From: Oscillospiraceae bacterium
GTDB taxonomy: Bacteria; Bacillota_A; Clostridia; Oscillospirales; Oscillospiraceae
Length of the DNA stretch: 7,062 bases
Direction: 5' to 3'
Assembly: GCA_021771675.1 (NCBI GenBank)
Contig: JAETOP010000145.1
Coordinates: 1 to 7,062 of the forward strand
Positions 1 through 5,436 of this stretch are shown here, piece by piece. The notes under the pieces were generated by a model. The model was given only the letters and a program-made list of their open reading frames with translations, made no database searches and was not told where the DNA came from. A program made the translations under genes and the position numbers. The number at the start of each line of letters is the position of its first letter. Within the stretch, counting starts at the first letter, position 1.

Positions 1-1577
1 ACTTCAACTGCGCTGATAATAATTCTATCAATCAGCCGATTCAAGATTGCTTCGTCCAACTCCGTAATGGACGCATATTCCCGGATTTCTCCGATGAACC
101 GCCGCACATCGCTGTCCGCATTGCTGGCGATACGCAATTCATCTGTGATCGCCTGCATCCGGGCTTTGTTGTCCGTCTGTTCCTGTTCCAGAGTTTCCGT
201 CATGCGGAGAAACCGCTGCTCGGTCAGGATGCCCTTTGCCTTGTCAGCGTACAGATTCATGAACATATCGTCAATCTCCTGGTTGCGCTTCGCAAGAGCG
301 TCCTGCTCCTTTTTCAAGCTGGTTTCATCAATGGAATACCGCTGTTCCAGCCGGTGGGTCAGTCGGTCATAGAACGCTTCTGCATCCTGCAAGGCCATCT
401 TGCCATGCGCTATAATGTCCGACAGCACAAGGTTATAGAGGTCACGGGCTTCGATCTTATGACTGGTGCAGGCGTTCTTTCCCAGGCGGTTGTAGGTCTG
501 GCAGATGTAATAAGCCTTATCAATCGGTTCACGCATTTCTCCGGTAAAGCGATTCTTTCCAGTCCGGCCTACCTTCTCATAGCGTACCTGCATAGATTTC
601 CCACAGGTAGCGCAGTAAACAAGGCCGTGAAACAGATTGTAAAACGGGCATCTGTTTTCTCCTGAGATAGTCGGGCGGCGGTCGATCAGCTTTTGCACTC
701 TGTCCCACTGCTCCCGGCTGACAATGGCCTCATGACAGTTCTCAATGATCTCCCATTCATCACGGGGGACGAAATTGTAGGTGTTAGAGCGGATGGCCTT
801 TTGATGGCATTTACAGACTACATGATCGCCTTTGTAGACCGGATTGCGGAGCATTTTACTGATTACAGAGTTGCCCCAGGAATAATAGCGCACATCGGAT
901 TCTATCGGCCCTTTGACACGGGTAATGGGAATCTTGTGTTCCAGCAGATACTTGGCAATCCGCATCATGCCGTATCCGTTCGATGCCAGATCAAAGACCA
1001 GCTTGACCGTGGGCGCGGTTTCCGGGTCGATAATCAGGTGGCCGTGGTCGTTGGGGTCACGCATAAGGCCGTAAGGGGTTGGGCCTCCTACAAATTTTCC
1101 CTGTCGGGAGCGAACCATCCAGCCCGCTTGTACTTTCTTGGAAATGTCCCGGCTATAAAGGTCGTTTAGGATATTTTTGAACGGGGTAATATCCATTTCC
1201 TGCCGGTTTACGCTGTCTACACCGTCAGTGATCGCAATATAGCGGACGTTGTGCCGGGGGAAGAAAACCTCAATATAGCTGCCAGCTTCGATGTAGTTCC
1301 GGCCCAGGCGTGAGAGGTCTTTCGTGATTACGCAGTTAACCTTGCCAGCCTCAATGTCGGCAATCATCCTCTGGAAAGAGGGCCGGTTGAAATTACGGCC
1401 TGTGTAACCGTCATCAACATAAAATTCGTAGTCCAGCAGGCCATTTTTCTCAGCAAAGTCACGAAGCAGGGCCTTTTGATTGCTGATGCTCATACTCTCG
1501 TTTTCCCGCCCGTCCTCAATGGAGAGGCGGCAGTATAGAGCGGTGACAGAGGGGGTAAGTTTATTCTTCCTGTTCAT
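1..1577 (-). CDS. Large serine recombinase (TnpX/TndX-like), C-terminus beyond the left edge
   Basis: Site-specific recombinase expected to excise and integrate the element through a phosphoserine DNA link. The visible part is 525 codons with no stop before base 1. The N-terminal resolvase domain (about residues 10-155) has the catalytic Ser19 in YCRLS, followed by SMSISNQK, DDGYTGRNFNRPSF (55-68) and KDLSRLGRNY (86-95). A recombinase domain follows (about 165-290, GGPTPYGLMRDP at 164-175). Next come a zinc-ribbon-like segment with C322/C325 and C359/C370, and a charged predicted coiled coil (about 408-480). This order is that of large serine recombinases of Tn4451/Tn5397-type elements. The ATG at 1577 is chosen because AAGGAG lies 7 bases upstream and the protein then begins like its relatives. 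It has its own promoter and is the last gene seen. Family assignment is very sure; the exact subfamily is inferred. Confidence 0.96.
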   Translation of the reverse strand, partial: MNRKNKLTPSVTALYCRLSIEDGRENESMSISNQKALLRDFAEKNGLLDYEFYVDDGYTGRNFNRPSFQRMIADIEAGKVNCVITKDLSRLGRNYIEAGSYIEVFFPRHNVRYIAITDGVDSVNRQEMDITPFKNILNDLYSRDISKKVQAGWMVRSRQGKFVGGPTPYGLMRDPNDHGHLIIDPETAPTVKLVFDLASNGYGMMRIAKYLLEHKIPITRVKGPIESDVRYYSWGNSVISKMLRNPVYKGDHVVCKCHQKAIRSNTYNFVPRDEWEIIENCHEAIVSREQWDRVQKLIDRRPTISGENRCPFYNLFHGLVYCATCGKSMQVRYEKVGRTGKNRFTGEMREPIDKAYYICQTYNRLGKNACTSHKIEARDLYNLVLSDIIAHGKMALQDAEAFYDRLTHRLEQRYSIDETSLKKEQDALAKRNQEIDDMFMNLYADKAKGILTEQRFLRMTETLEQEQTDNKARMQAITDELRIASNADSDVRRFIGEIREYASITELDEAILNRLIDRIIISAVE

Positions 1578-1600
1578 TAGTGATCTCCTTAATGAACAGG
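1569..1600. repeat. 11-bp perfect inverted repeat around the recombinase RBS and start
   Basis: CCTGTTCATTA at 1569-1579 is the exact reverse complement of TAATGAACAGG at 1590-1600, with a 10-base loop. On the minus strand the loop carries most of the AAGGAG ribosome binding site (1585-1590), and the ATG start (1577-1575) sits inside the downstream arm. The inverted repeat begins about 15 bases after the proposed -10 box, at the very 5' end of the expected transcript. It could be an mRNA hairpin limiting translation, an operator for a dimeric regulator, or a binding site of the recombinase itself. The repeat is seen directly; its role is inferred. Confidence 0.75.
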
Positions 1601-1614
1601 GACACGATATAATT

Positions 1615-1643
1615 ATGATACCATCTTTCGCCAAAATTTTCAA
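1615..1643 (-). promoter_or_regulatory. Promoter of the recombinase gene
   Basis: On the minus strand TTGAAA (1643-1638) and TATCAT (1620-1615) are separated by exactly 17 bases. Each differs by one base from the sigma-A consensus (TTGACA, TATAAT). Transcription would start near 1608, leaving a leader of about 30 bases that holds the inverted repeat. The -35 box overlaps the TGA stop of the preceding small gene, so the recombinase can be expressed separately from the replication genes. Confidence 0.7.
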
Positions 1644-1834
1644 CAGGCATTTTTATCGCTCTCCCTCTTTTCCAGCCAGGATTCAAACTGCCCGCAAGCC
1701 TGGGATTCAATGGCTTGCTCAAAAGCGGCCCTCATGCTCTGACTGCCGCTATATTCACGGGTCACGATGAATCGAGGCTTGTCCTGGCGTCTGGTCTTGG
1801 GTGCAGCGGATTTATCCTGTTGCGTTTTTCTCAT
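1640..1834 (-). CDS. Small basic conserved-looking protein of unknown function, 64 residues
   Basis: The ATG at 1834 is preceded by AAAGGAG with 6 bases of spacing, and that site overlaps the stop codon of the DnaC-like gene. The two are therefore in one operon with a 12-base gap. A TTG two codons upstream could also start but leaves only the end of the RBS as spacing. The first 20 residues are rich in Lys, Arg and Gln. They are followed by a compact segment (PRFIVTREYSGSQSMRAAFE, about 19-38) predicted to form a beta strand and then a helix, and an acidic/basic tail. No catalytic motif, signal peptide or membrane segment is visible. It resembles short accessory proteins commonly found beside serine recombinases in clostridial elements. 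A role as a recombination directionality factor or regulator is possible but is inferred from position only. Confidence 0.75.
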   Translation of the reverse strand: MRKTQQDKSAAPKTRRQDKPRFIVTREYSGSQSMRAAFEQAIESQACGQFESWLEKRESDKNAC

Positions 1835-1846
1835 AGGCAACTCCTT

Positions 1847-2674
1847 TCAGTCCATCAGATTTTTCAGCCGTGCCAGTTTGTCCTGCGCCGTAGCCTTTCG
1901 GAAATTCTCACCAGAGAAGCGAATGGGGGCGCACATTTCCAGCAGACGGTCATAGATACGGGCATGAGCGGTGTCCTGGGGATGCTGCAAATCATGGAGC
2001 GGAATATTGGTGGTGACAATCAGCGGCTTCTTACTGCGATACCGGCTGTCGATTACGTTGTAGACCTGCTCCAATCCGTACTCCGTCCCGCGTTCCATGC
2101 CGAAATCATCAATGATAAGCAGCAGGGCGCGGCAAAGTTGGGATATGTACTCGTTGCGGCCCTCAAAACTGGCGGTCAGGTCATTCAAGATCAATGCGAA
2201 GTTCGTCATGCGGACGGTAATCTCGCGCTCCATCAGCGCATTTGCGACACATCCCGCGAAGTAGCTTTTCCCGGTGCCAACGCCGCCCCACAACAGGTAG
2301 CCGATGTTCTCCGCCAGCATGGTATCCCAATGCTCGACATAGAAATGGGCGTGTTTCATCTGCGGGCATTTGCCGTTATCGTTGGCGAATGTCCAGCCCC
2401 GCATGGCCGGATCAGTGAAACCCCGGCGTTTCAAGTCCGCCACAACTTGACGGTGACGGTGATCCTCCTGCTCCGCTGCCTCCCGGTCAAGCCGTTCCTG
2501 CTCACACTGGCAGGGGCAGGGGAGCAGCCGCCCCTCCAGCGGCGGTGCGTCCATGCGAAACTGCTTTGGAGTGTGGCACTTTCCGCAGTACAGAAGCCCA
2601 TCCTCGCCGGTGTAGTCTCCCGGTTCCAGCCGGGTCACGCTCATGCGTTTTACGATATTCTCAAAATCATTCAT
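1847..2674 (-). CDS. DnaC/IstB-like AAA+ ATPase, probable helicase loader
   Basis: This 275-residue protein probably loads the replicative helicase at the element's origin. The N-terminus carries a likely zinc-binding segment with C30/C33 (YCGKC) and C53/C55/C57 (CPCQC), as in phage and ICE DnaC-like proteins. The AAA+ core has Walker A GGVGTGKS (130-137), Walker B LLIIDDFG (185-192), a sensor-1 TTN (221-223) and an arginine-finger region ARIYDRL (238-244). The ATG at 2674 overlaps the repA stop in an ATGA, and AAGGAGG lies 10 bases upstream. An upstream in-frame extension to 2827 exists but would run through the end of repA in another frame and is not credible. Tight coupling to the initiator gene supports a replication role. 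IstB-type transposition helpers share the ATPase core, but no transposase is present. Confidence 0.93.
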   Translation of the reverse strand: MNDFENIVKRMSVTRLEPGDYTGEDGLLYCGKCHTPKQFRMDAPPLEGRLLPCPCQCEQERLDREAAEQEDHRHRQVVADLKRRGFTDPAMRGWTFANDNGKCPQMKHAHFYVEHWDTMLAENIGYLLWGGVGTGKSYFAGCVANALMEREITVRMTNFALILNDLTASFEGRNEYISQLCRALLLIIDDFGMERGTEYGLEQVYNVIDSRYRSKKPLIVTTNIPLHDLQHPQDTAHARIYDRLLEMCAPIRFSGENFRKATAQDKLARLKNLMD

Positions 2675-3387
2675 AGGCTCTCGCCCTCCTTGTATGTGTA
2701 GTCTGGTATGCTCTTGCCCTTGCGCCGATCCTCCGCCGCCCAGCGACGAATGGTGGCAGCATGGTTCTGATAGGTCTTGCCCGTGGAGGCTATGTACTCG
2801 GACAGCTTCTCCACATACTGCTGCCAAAGGTCAGGGAGTTCCGCTTGCAGTTCGGCTATCTCCGTATCCGAAAGAAAAATATTCTGATAGCGGCCTCGCG
2901 CGGGCGCGCGTGTACTCTCTCCCTTTAGGTGGTTTATACTCAGGTTGTTATTACTCAGGTGGTTAGGGGAAAGTTTTCTGTCCATCATAGAGACAGTTTT
3001 CTTTCCGTCAGAAGGACAATTTTCTTTCCCTATGACGGACAGCTTTTTATCCGTCAGTCGGACAATATCCTGTCCATCAGGTATCTTCACATAGATGCGA
3101 TTCGGTGCGGAAAAGCCCCGCCTCTGCCGCTCAATCAGGCCAGCAGTTTCCAACTCCGCCAGGGCGTTCTTGACGGTCATGGGGCTACGGTCGATGGCGT
3201 TGGCAATTCCCTCAATGGGGAATACCAAGTATAACCTGCCGCCCTCGTCCGTCCATCCGTTAGCCTGGGAGAGCGTTGCCCTGTCCAGCAGAACCATGTA
3301 AACCAACTTTGCAGCTTGTGCCATATCCGCTTCCAACAGAAACCGAGGATAGGGCAGGTATGGCGGCAGCTTGGTATCTTTTGTCAT
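2671..3387 (-). CDS. repA: RepA_N-type replication initiator with DnaD-like C-terminal tail
   Basis: Initiator protein of 238 residues. The N-terminal winged-helix domain (about 8-102) shows the RepA_N pattern: YPRFLLEADMAQAAKLVYMVLLDR (13-36), NGWTDEGGRLYLVF (43-56), then the recognition helix region DRSPMTVKNALAELETAGLIERQRRG (66-91) and NRIYVKI. A low-complexity linker (about 104-165) is encoded by two sets of tandem DNA repeats. The C-terminal part (YQNIFLSD, then GKTYQNHAATIRRWAAEDRRK at about 203-223) resembles the end of DnaD-like and ICE replication proteins. The start is odd: the perfect GGGGAGG site (3416-3410) lies 22 bases from the ATG at 3387, and there is no alternative in-frame conventional start. 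The stop overlaps the DnaC-like start by 4 bases. In RepA_N plasmids the origin lies within rep, which the repeats here fit. Confidence 0.9.
   Translation of the reverse strand: MTKDTKLPPYLPYPRFLLEADMAQAAKLVYMVLLDRATLSQANGWTDEGGRLYLVFPIEGIANAIDRSPMTVKNALAELETAGLIERQRRGFSAPNRIYVKIPDGQDIVRLTDKKLSVIGKENCPSDGKKTVSMMDRKLSPNHLSNNNLSINHLKGESTRAPARGRYQNIFLSDTEIAELQAELPDLWQQYVEKLSEYIASTGKTYQNHAATIRRWAAEDRRKGKSIPDYTYKEGESL
2921..2965 (-). repeat. Three tandem 15-bp repeats next to the iterons
   Basis: On the minus strand, TAACCACCTGAGTAA (2965-2951), TAACAACCTGAGTAT (2950-2936) and AAACCACCTAAAGGG (2935-2921) follow each other directly and overlap the last iteron by one base. They encode NHLSN, NNLSI and NHLKG. 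The block is about 40% G+C and is followed by a very G+C-rich inverted repeat (CGCGC at 2897-2901 and GCGCG at 2906-2910). It could be the strand-opening segment of an origin, but a period of 15 also fits simple expansion of an Asn-rich linker. Confidence 0.7.
2965..3079 (-). repeat. Five tandem 23-bp repeats inside repA, likely iterons
   Basis: On the minus strand, units begin at 3079, 3056, 3033, 3010 and 2987 and abut without gaps. The first 20 positions follow TGAYGGAMAGAAAAYTGTCC. Repeat positions 3, 5, 6, 7, 9, 12, 16, 18 and 19 are identical in all five units, and most others in four of five. The 23-base period shifts frame in each unit, so the encoded peptide differs (DGQDIVR, TDKKLSV, GKENCPS, DGKKTVS, MDRKLSP). 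DNA identity thus outlasts protein identity. About two helical turns per unit fits initiator binding. The origin role is inferred from RepA_N biology. Confidence 0.85.
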
Positions 3388-3506
3388 GTAGTCAGCAATA
3401 TGGGTGTCACCTCCCCGCCGTTGCGGGCCTTTAGAGGGCCTTCCGGGGTGCTGGATAGGGAATGTATCAGGCCCTTATTGAGCCGTTCCCGGAAAGCCTT
3501 GAAAAA
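3388..3506 (-). promoter_or_regulatory. Non-coding leader of the replication operon
   Basis: These 119 bases separate the cysteine-rich gene from repA and hold no credible gene. AGGGCCT/AGGCCCT motifs recur: plus-strand GGGCC cores at 3425-3429 and 3436-3440, and GGCCC at 3470-3474 and, just inside the upstream gene, at 3520-3524. In the minus-strand RNA the two upstream copies can each pair with either of the two downstream copies. Such alternative pairing suits an attenuator or an antisense-RNA target controlling RepA synthesis. A GGGGAGG site (3416-3410) ends the leader. No convincing -35/-10 pair was found. Confidence 0.4.
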
Positions 3507-3881
3507 TCAGGACTTTTTAGGCCCTAAAGCGTGACAGTTCTGCCTTTGTTTCCGCTTGCGCTCCGTGGCCCTTGTCCGCTTCATGCGAACGGCACATTCC
3601 GGGCAGTATTTCGCCCGGTTAGATTTCGGAAGATAGTAACCTCCGCAGAGGACGCATTTCTTCCTGTCCGCCCGATGGAGCAGGGCAGCGCACAGGCCAG
3701 TGTCCAGCGGCAGGACGGCGGCGCGAAACCAACGGCATACCAGCGAATATGTGATGCTCTGCGGGCAGATACATTCCTCGCCGTTATCCAGGAGCAGACA
3801 ATTCCCGCAATCATAGTTACAGCAGCTATGTACCAGCCTCCGGGCCGTCCGATACTGCTGGTAGTTCATGTGAACGATCAC
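3507..3881 (-). CDS. Cysteine-rich VLP-domain-like protein
   Basis: Small protein of 124 residues from a GTG start, with function unknown. The first half has NYQQYRTARRLVHSCCNYDCG (from residue 6), LLLDNGEECICPQSITYSLVCRWFRAAVLPLD (29-60) and the VLPL motif at 56-59. These match the cysteine-rich VLP family found in clostridial mobile elements. The second half has a zinc-knuckle-like pair C76/C79 and C93/C96 (KKCVLCG, KYCPEC), then a very basic tail (MKRTRATERKRKQR, 100-113). It may bind metal and nucleic acid. The GTG at 3881 overlaps the upstream stop as GTGA and has GAGAGG 7 bases upstream. The ATG at 3869 is the alternative start (120 residues) and matches where relatives begin, but it lacks a close RBS. 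The last codons contain the TTTAGGGCCTAAA palindrome. Confidence 0.82.
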   Translation of the reverse strand: MIVHMNYQQYRTARRLVHSCCNYDCGNCLLLDNGEECICPQSITYSLVCRWFRAAVLPLDTGLCAALLHRADRKKCVLCGGYYLPKSNRAKYCPECAVRMKRTRATERKRKQRQNCHALGPKKS

Positions 3882-4222
3882 GGCGCGTCCTCTCCTGCGG
3901 GTAACTTGACGTAGGTGTGATAGGGCTGGGTGGGGCAGCGGCTGATCCAACGGCGCTTCACCAGACCAGCGGCCTCCAACTCCGCCAGGGCATGGCCTAC
4001 GGTGGAAGGGGTGCGGTCAATTAGCTTGGCGATCTCCGGGTTGATGAATGTCAGATACCGCCGCCCATGCTTGTCCACGCTGGCCTCGCCGTTCAGCACC
4101 ATATCCAGCAGGATGCAGTAGACCTCTTTCGTAATCAGCCGCAAGTCCATCCCCAGCAGAAACCGGGGATAAACCAGGTGAGGCGGCAGGGCCGGGGTAT
4201 CGGTAATGTAATCAGTTTTCAT
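3878..4222 (-). CDS. Short winged-helix protein, RepA_N N-terminal domain only
   Basis: This 114-residue protein is a single winged-helix domain, clearly related to the N-terminal domain of the RepA two genes downstream. Shared blocks include YPRFLL (18-23), a YxILLD helix (35-40), DRTPSTVGHALAELEAAGLVKRR (69-91) against DRSPMTVKNALAELETAGLIERQ, and a closing YVKLP. It has no linker, no repeats and no C-terminal region, so by itself it is unlikely to be a full initiator. It could be a DNA-binding regulator of replication or a competitor for RepA dimers or sites (inference). The ATG at 4222 is preferred because AAGGAG lies 9 bases upstream. The ATG at 4228 would leave only 3 bases. The start lies within the end of the parB-like gene, and the stop overlaps the next start. 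Confidence 0.85.
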   Translation of the reverse strand: MKTDYITDTPALPPHLVYPRFLLGMDLRLITKEVYCILLDMVLNGEASVDKHGRRYLTFINPEIAKLIDRTPSTVGHALAELEAAGLVKRRWISRCPTQPYHTYVKLPAGEDAP

Positions 4223-5072
4223 GGTCATGCTCTCCTTGCATTTCGTCTTTGATGTGATTTACCTTTTTGGAAAATGCCCGAATAACGTCCGTAACCGCCA
4301 CGGCGCTGTTCCAAAGTTCGTTGCTCTGAACGTAGGACATACGGGCAAAGGTTTCCGCTTGACGGTCAAAGGTGGTCATGCCGGAAATGAAGCGTTGAGC
4401 ATGAGCCTTAAACTCCTTCAGCAGAGATTCCAGATCGGCGGTGTCCAGCTTCGGCTTAGCGGGCGGCGCTATGGTCAGAACGGCAGCGGCTTCTTCCTGC
4501 TGGTCGGGAGGCAGACGGGAGATTTTCAAAGCGGCATCGCGGCTGATTTTATCATCAGCATTCCGGATGATCTTCTTGGCCTCCGGGGTCAGATTGGCGG
4601 CAGTCTGGACAAGCCGCTCCACGGTGCGTTTGCTGACGCCCAGCTTATCAGCGGTATCTTCGGAAAAGGGCTTTGCTCCTAAAACCGTCAAATTGTCGTT
4701 TTTAGCTGTCTGCCCGTTGCGCTGGCCTTGGCGTGTCTCCGGGTGGATGGCCTCATAGAGTTCCTTCCGGCGCAGAAGCAGATCGCCCAGCTCCCGATGG
4801 GAGAGGCCAGCCCTGACAAAGTTTTCGTCAATCTCGGCCAACTCCGCTTGCAGGCCGTCCGCGTCACTGACGGTACACTCGATTTCCGTCCAGCCCAACA
4901 GCTTCACAGCCTCCATGCGATGCAATCCGGCAATAAGCGTGTTATCCTGAGTGACGGTGATGGGATTCATCAGGCCCACGGCGGCGATACTCCGGGCGAG
5001 TTCTTCCACGTTCCTCTGCTGGGTGTCGCGCCGTCCCGGATTGATTTTGATTTCGCTGATTTTTATTTGCAT
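4212..5072 (-). CDS. ParB/Spo0J-type N-terminal domain protein
   Basis: DNA-binding protein of 286 residues. The ParB nuclease-like or CTP-binding fold is seen in IKISEIKINPGRRD (3-16), VEELARSIAAVGLMNPITV (22-40), AGLHRMEAVKLLGW (48-61) and ENFVRAGLSHRELG (83-96). The family's GERRxRA box is replaced by AGLHRMEA, a form common in mobile-element ParB-like proteins. A helix-turn-helix follows (about 138-158, TADKLGVSKRTVERLVQTA). The C-terminal part is helical and charged and ends in an acidic His-rich tail. No ParA partner is in the window, so it may act in regulation rather than classical partition. The ATG at 5072 has GAGGG 8 bases upstream. A TTG at 5087 overlapping the upstream stop is the alternative start. 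The 3' end overlaps the next gene by 11 bases. Confidence 0.9.
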   Translation of the reverse strand: MQIKISEIKINPGRRDTQQRNVEELARSIAAVGLMNPITVTQDNTLIAGLHRMEAVKLLGWTEIECTVSDADGLQAELAEIDENFVRAGLSHRELGDLLLRRKELYEAIHPETRQGQRNGQTAKNDNLTVLGAKPFSEDTADKLGVSKRTVERLVQTAANLTPEAKKIIRNADDKISRDAALKISRLPPDQQEEAAAVLTIAPPAKPKLDTADLESLLKEFKAHAQRFISGMTTFDRQAETFARMSYVQSNELWNSAVAVTDVIRAFSKKVNHIKDEMQGEHDHEN

Positions 5073-5083
5073 GGTGATTGCCC

Positions 5084-5404
5084 TCAATGCGAAAATGTAG
5101 CTATAATCCGGTTGAGCATTTCCAGGTCGGGGCCGTCCAGCGATTCCCCCAGCCTGTTCAAAAACGCAATCTCCGCTGAGTTCAGCGCCCTGCGGTCAAG
5201 ATGGAACCAGTCGGCCACTCTGACACCACCGTAATTGCCCCGTACTGTCTCAATCGGATAGGAACAGGTCAGCACCACAATGTCACGGCGAATTGTCCCG
5301 GTGCTGACGTGAAACTCATGCGCTAAATTGCCGTAAGTATCATGCCGCCGGAGACACAAAGCCTCTAAAATCTTCTGGCGGCGTTCCCATGGGGTCATAT
5401 CCAT
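5084..5404 (-). CDS. Small DeoR-like helix-turn-helix protein
   Basis: This 106-residue protein opens with a DeoR-type winged helix: RRQKILEALCLRRHDTYGNLAHEFHVSTGTIRRDIVVL, about residues 8-45. The recognition helix is VSTGTIRRDI, and a wing-like GNYGGVRV spans 56-63. It lacks the sugar-phosphate-sensing domain of full-length DeoR proteins, so it is probably a dedicated regulator of the element. The ATG at 5404 has AAAGGA 10 bases upstream; a second ATG is two codons inside. It begins 32 bases after the relaxase stop and ends 11 bases before the parB-like ATG, so it belongs to the mobilisation operon. The regulated target is not evident from the sequence. The palindromes near 1569-1600 and in the relaxase leader are candidates. 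Confidence 0.85.
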   Translation of the reverse strand: MDMTPWERRQKILEALCLRRHDTYGNLAHEFHVSTGTIRRDIVVLTCSYPIETVRGNYGGVRVADWFHLDRRALNSAEIAFLNRLGESLDGPDLEMLNRIIATFSH

Positions 5405-5436
5405 AATGCAAAAATCCTTTCTGAAAAATTGATGGT

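Noticed and set aside
693..1169. Plus-strand open frame of 158 codons
   Set aside because: It is antisense to the serine recombinase, whose reading frame is unbroken and full of family motifs through this stretch.
1715..2701. Plus-strand open frame of 328 codons
   Set aside because: It lies opposite the DnaC-like gene, whose minus-strand product has Walker A, Walker B and other family motifs. The plus-strand protein shows no family pattern, so it is a shadow of that gene.
2675..2827. Upstream extension of the DnaC-like gene
   Set aside because: It is in frame but overlaps the end of repA, and the ATG at 2674 has an RBS and an ATGA overlap with the repA stop.
2965..3079. CRISPR array as an explanation for the 23-bp repeats
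   Set aside because: The units abut with no spacers and lie inside a coding gene. Iterons explain them better.
3511..3528. Rho-independent terminator at the TTTAGGGCCTAAA palindrome
   Set aside because: The palindrome leaves almost no loop, lies inside the last codons of the cysteine-rich gene, and is not followed by a clean T-run on the minus strand.
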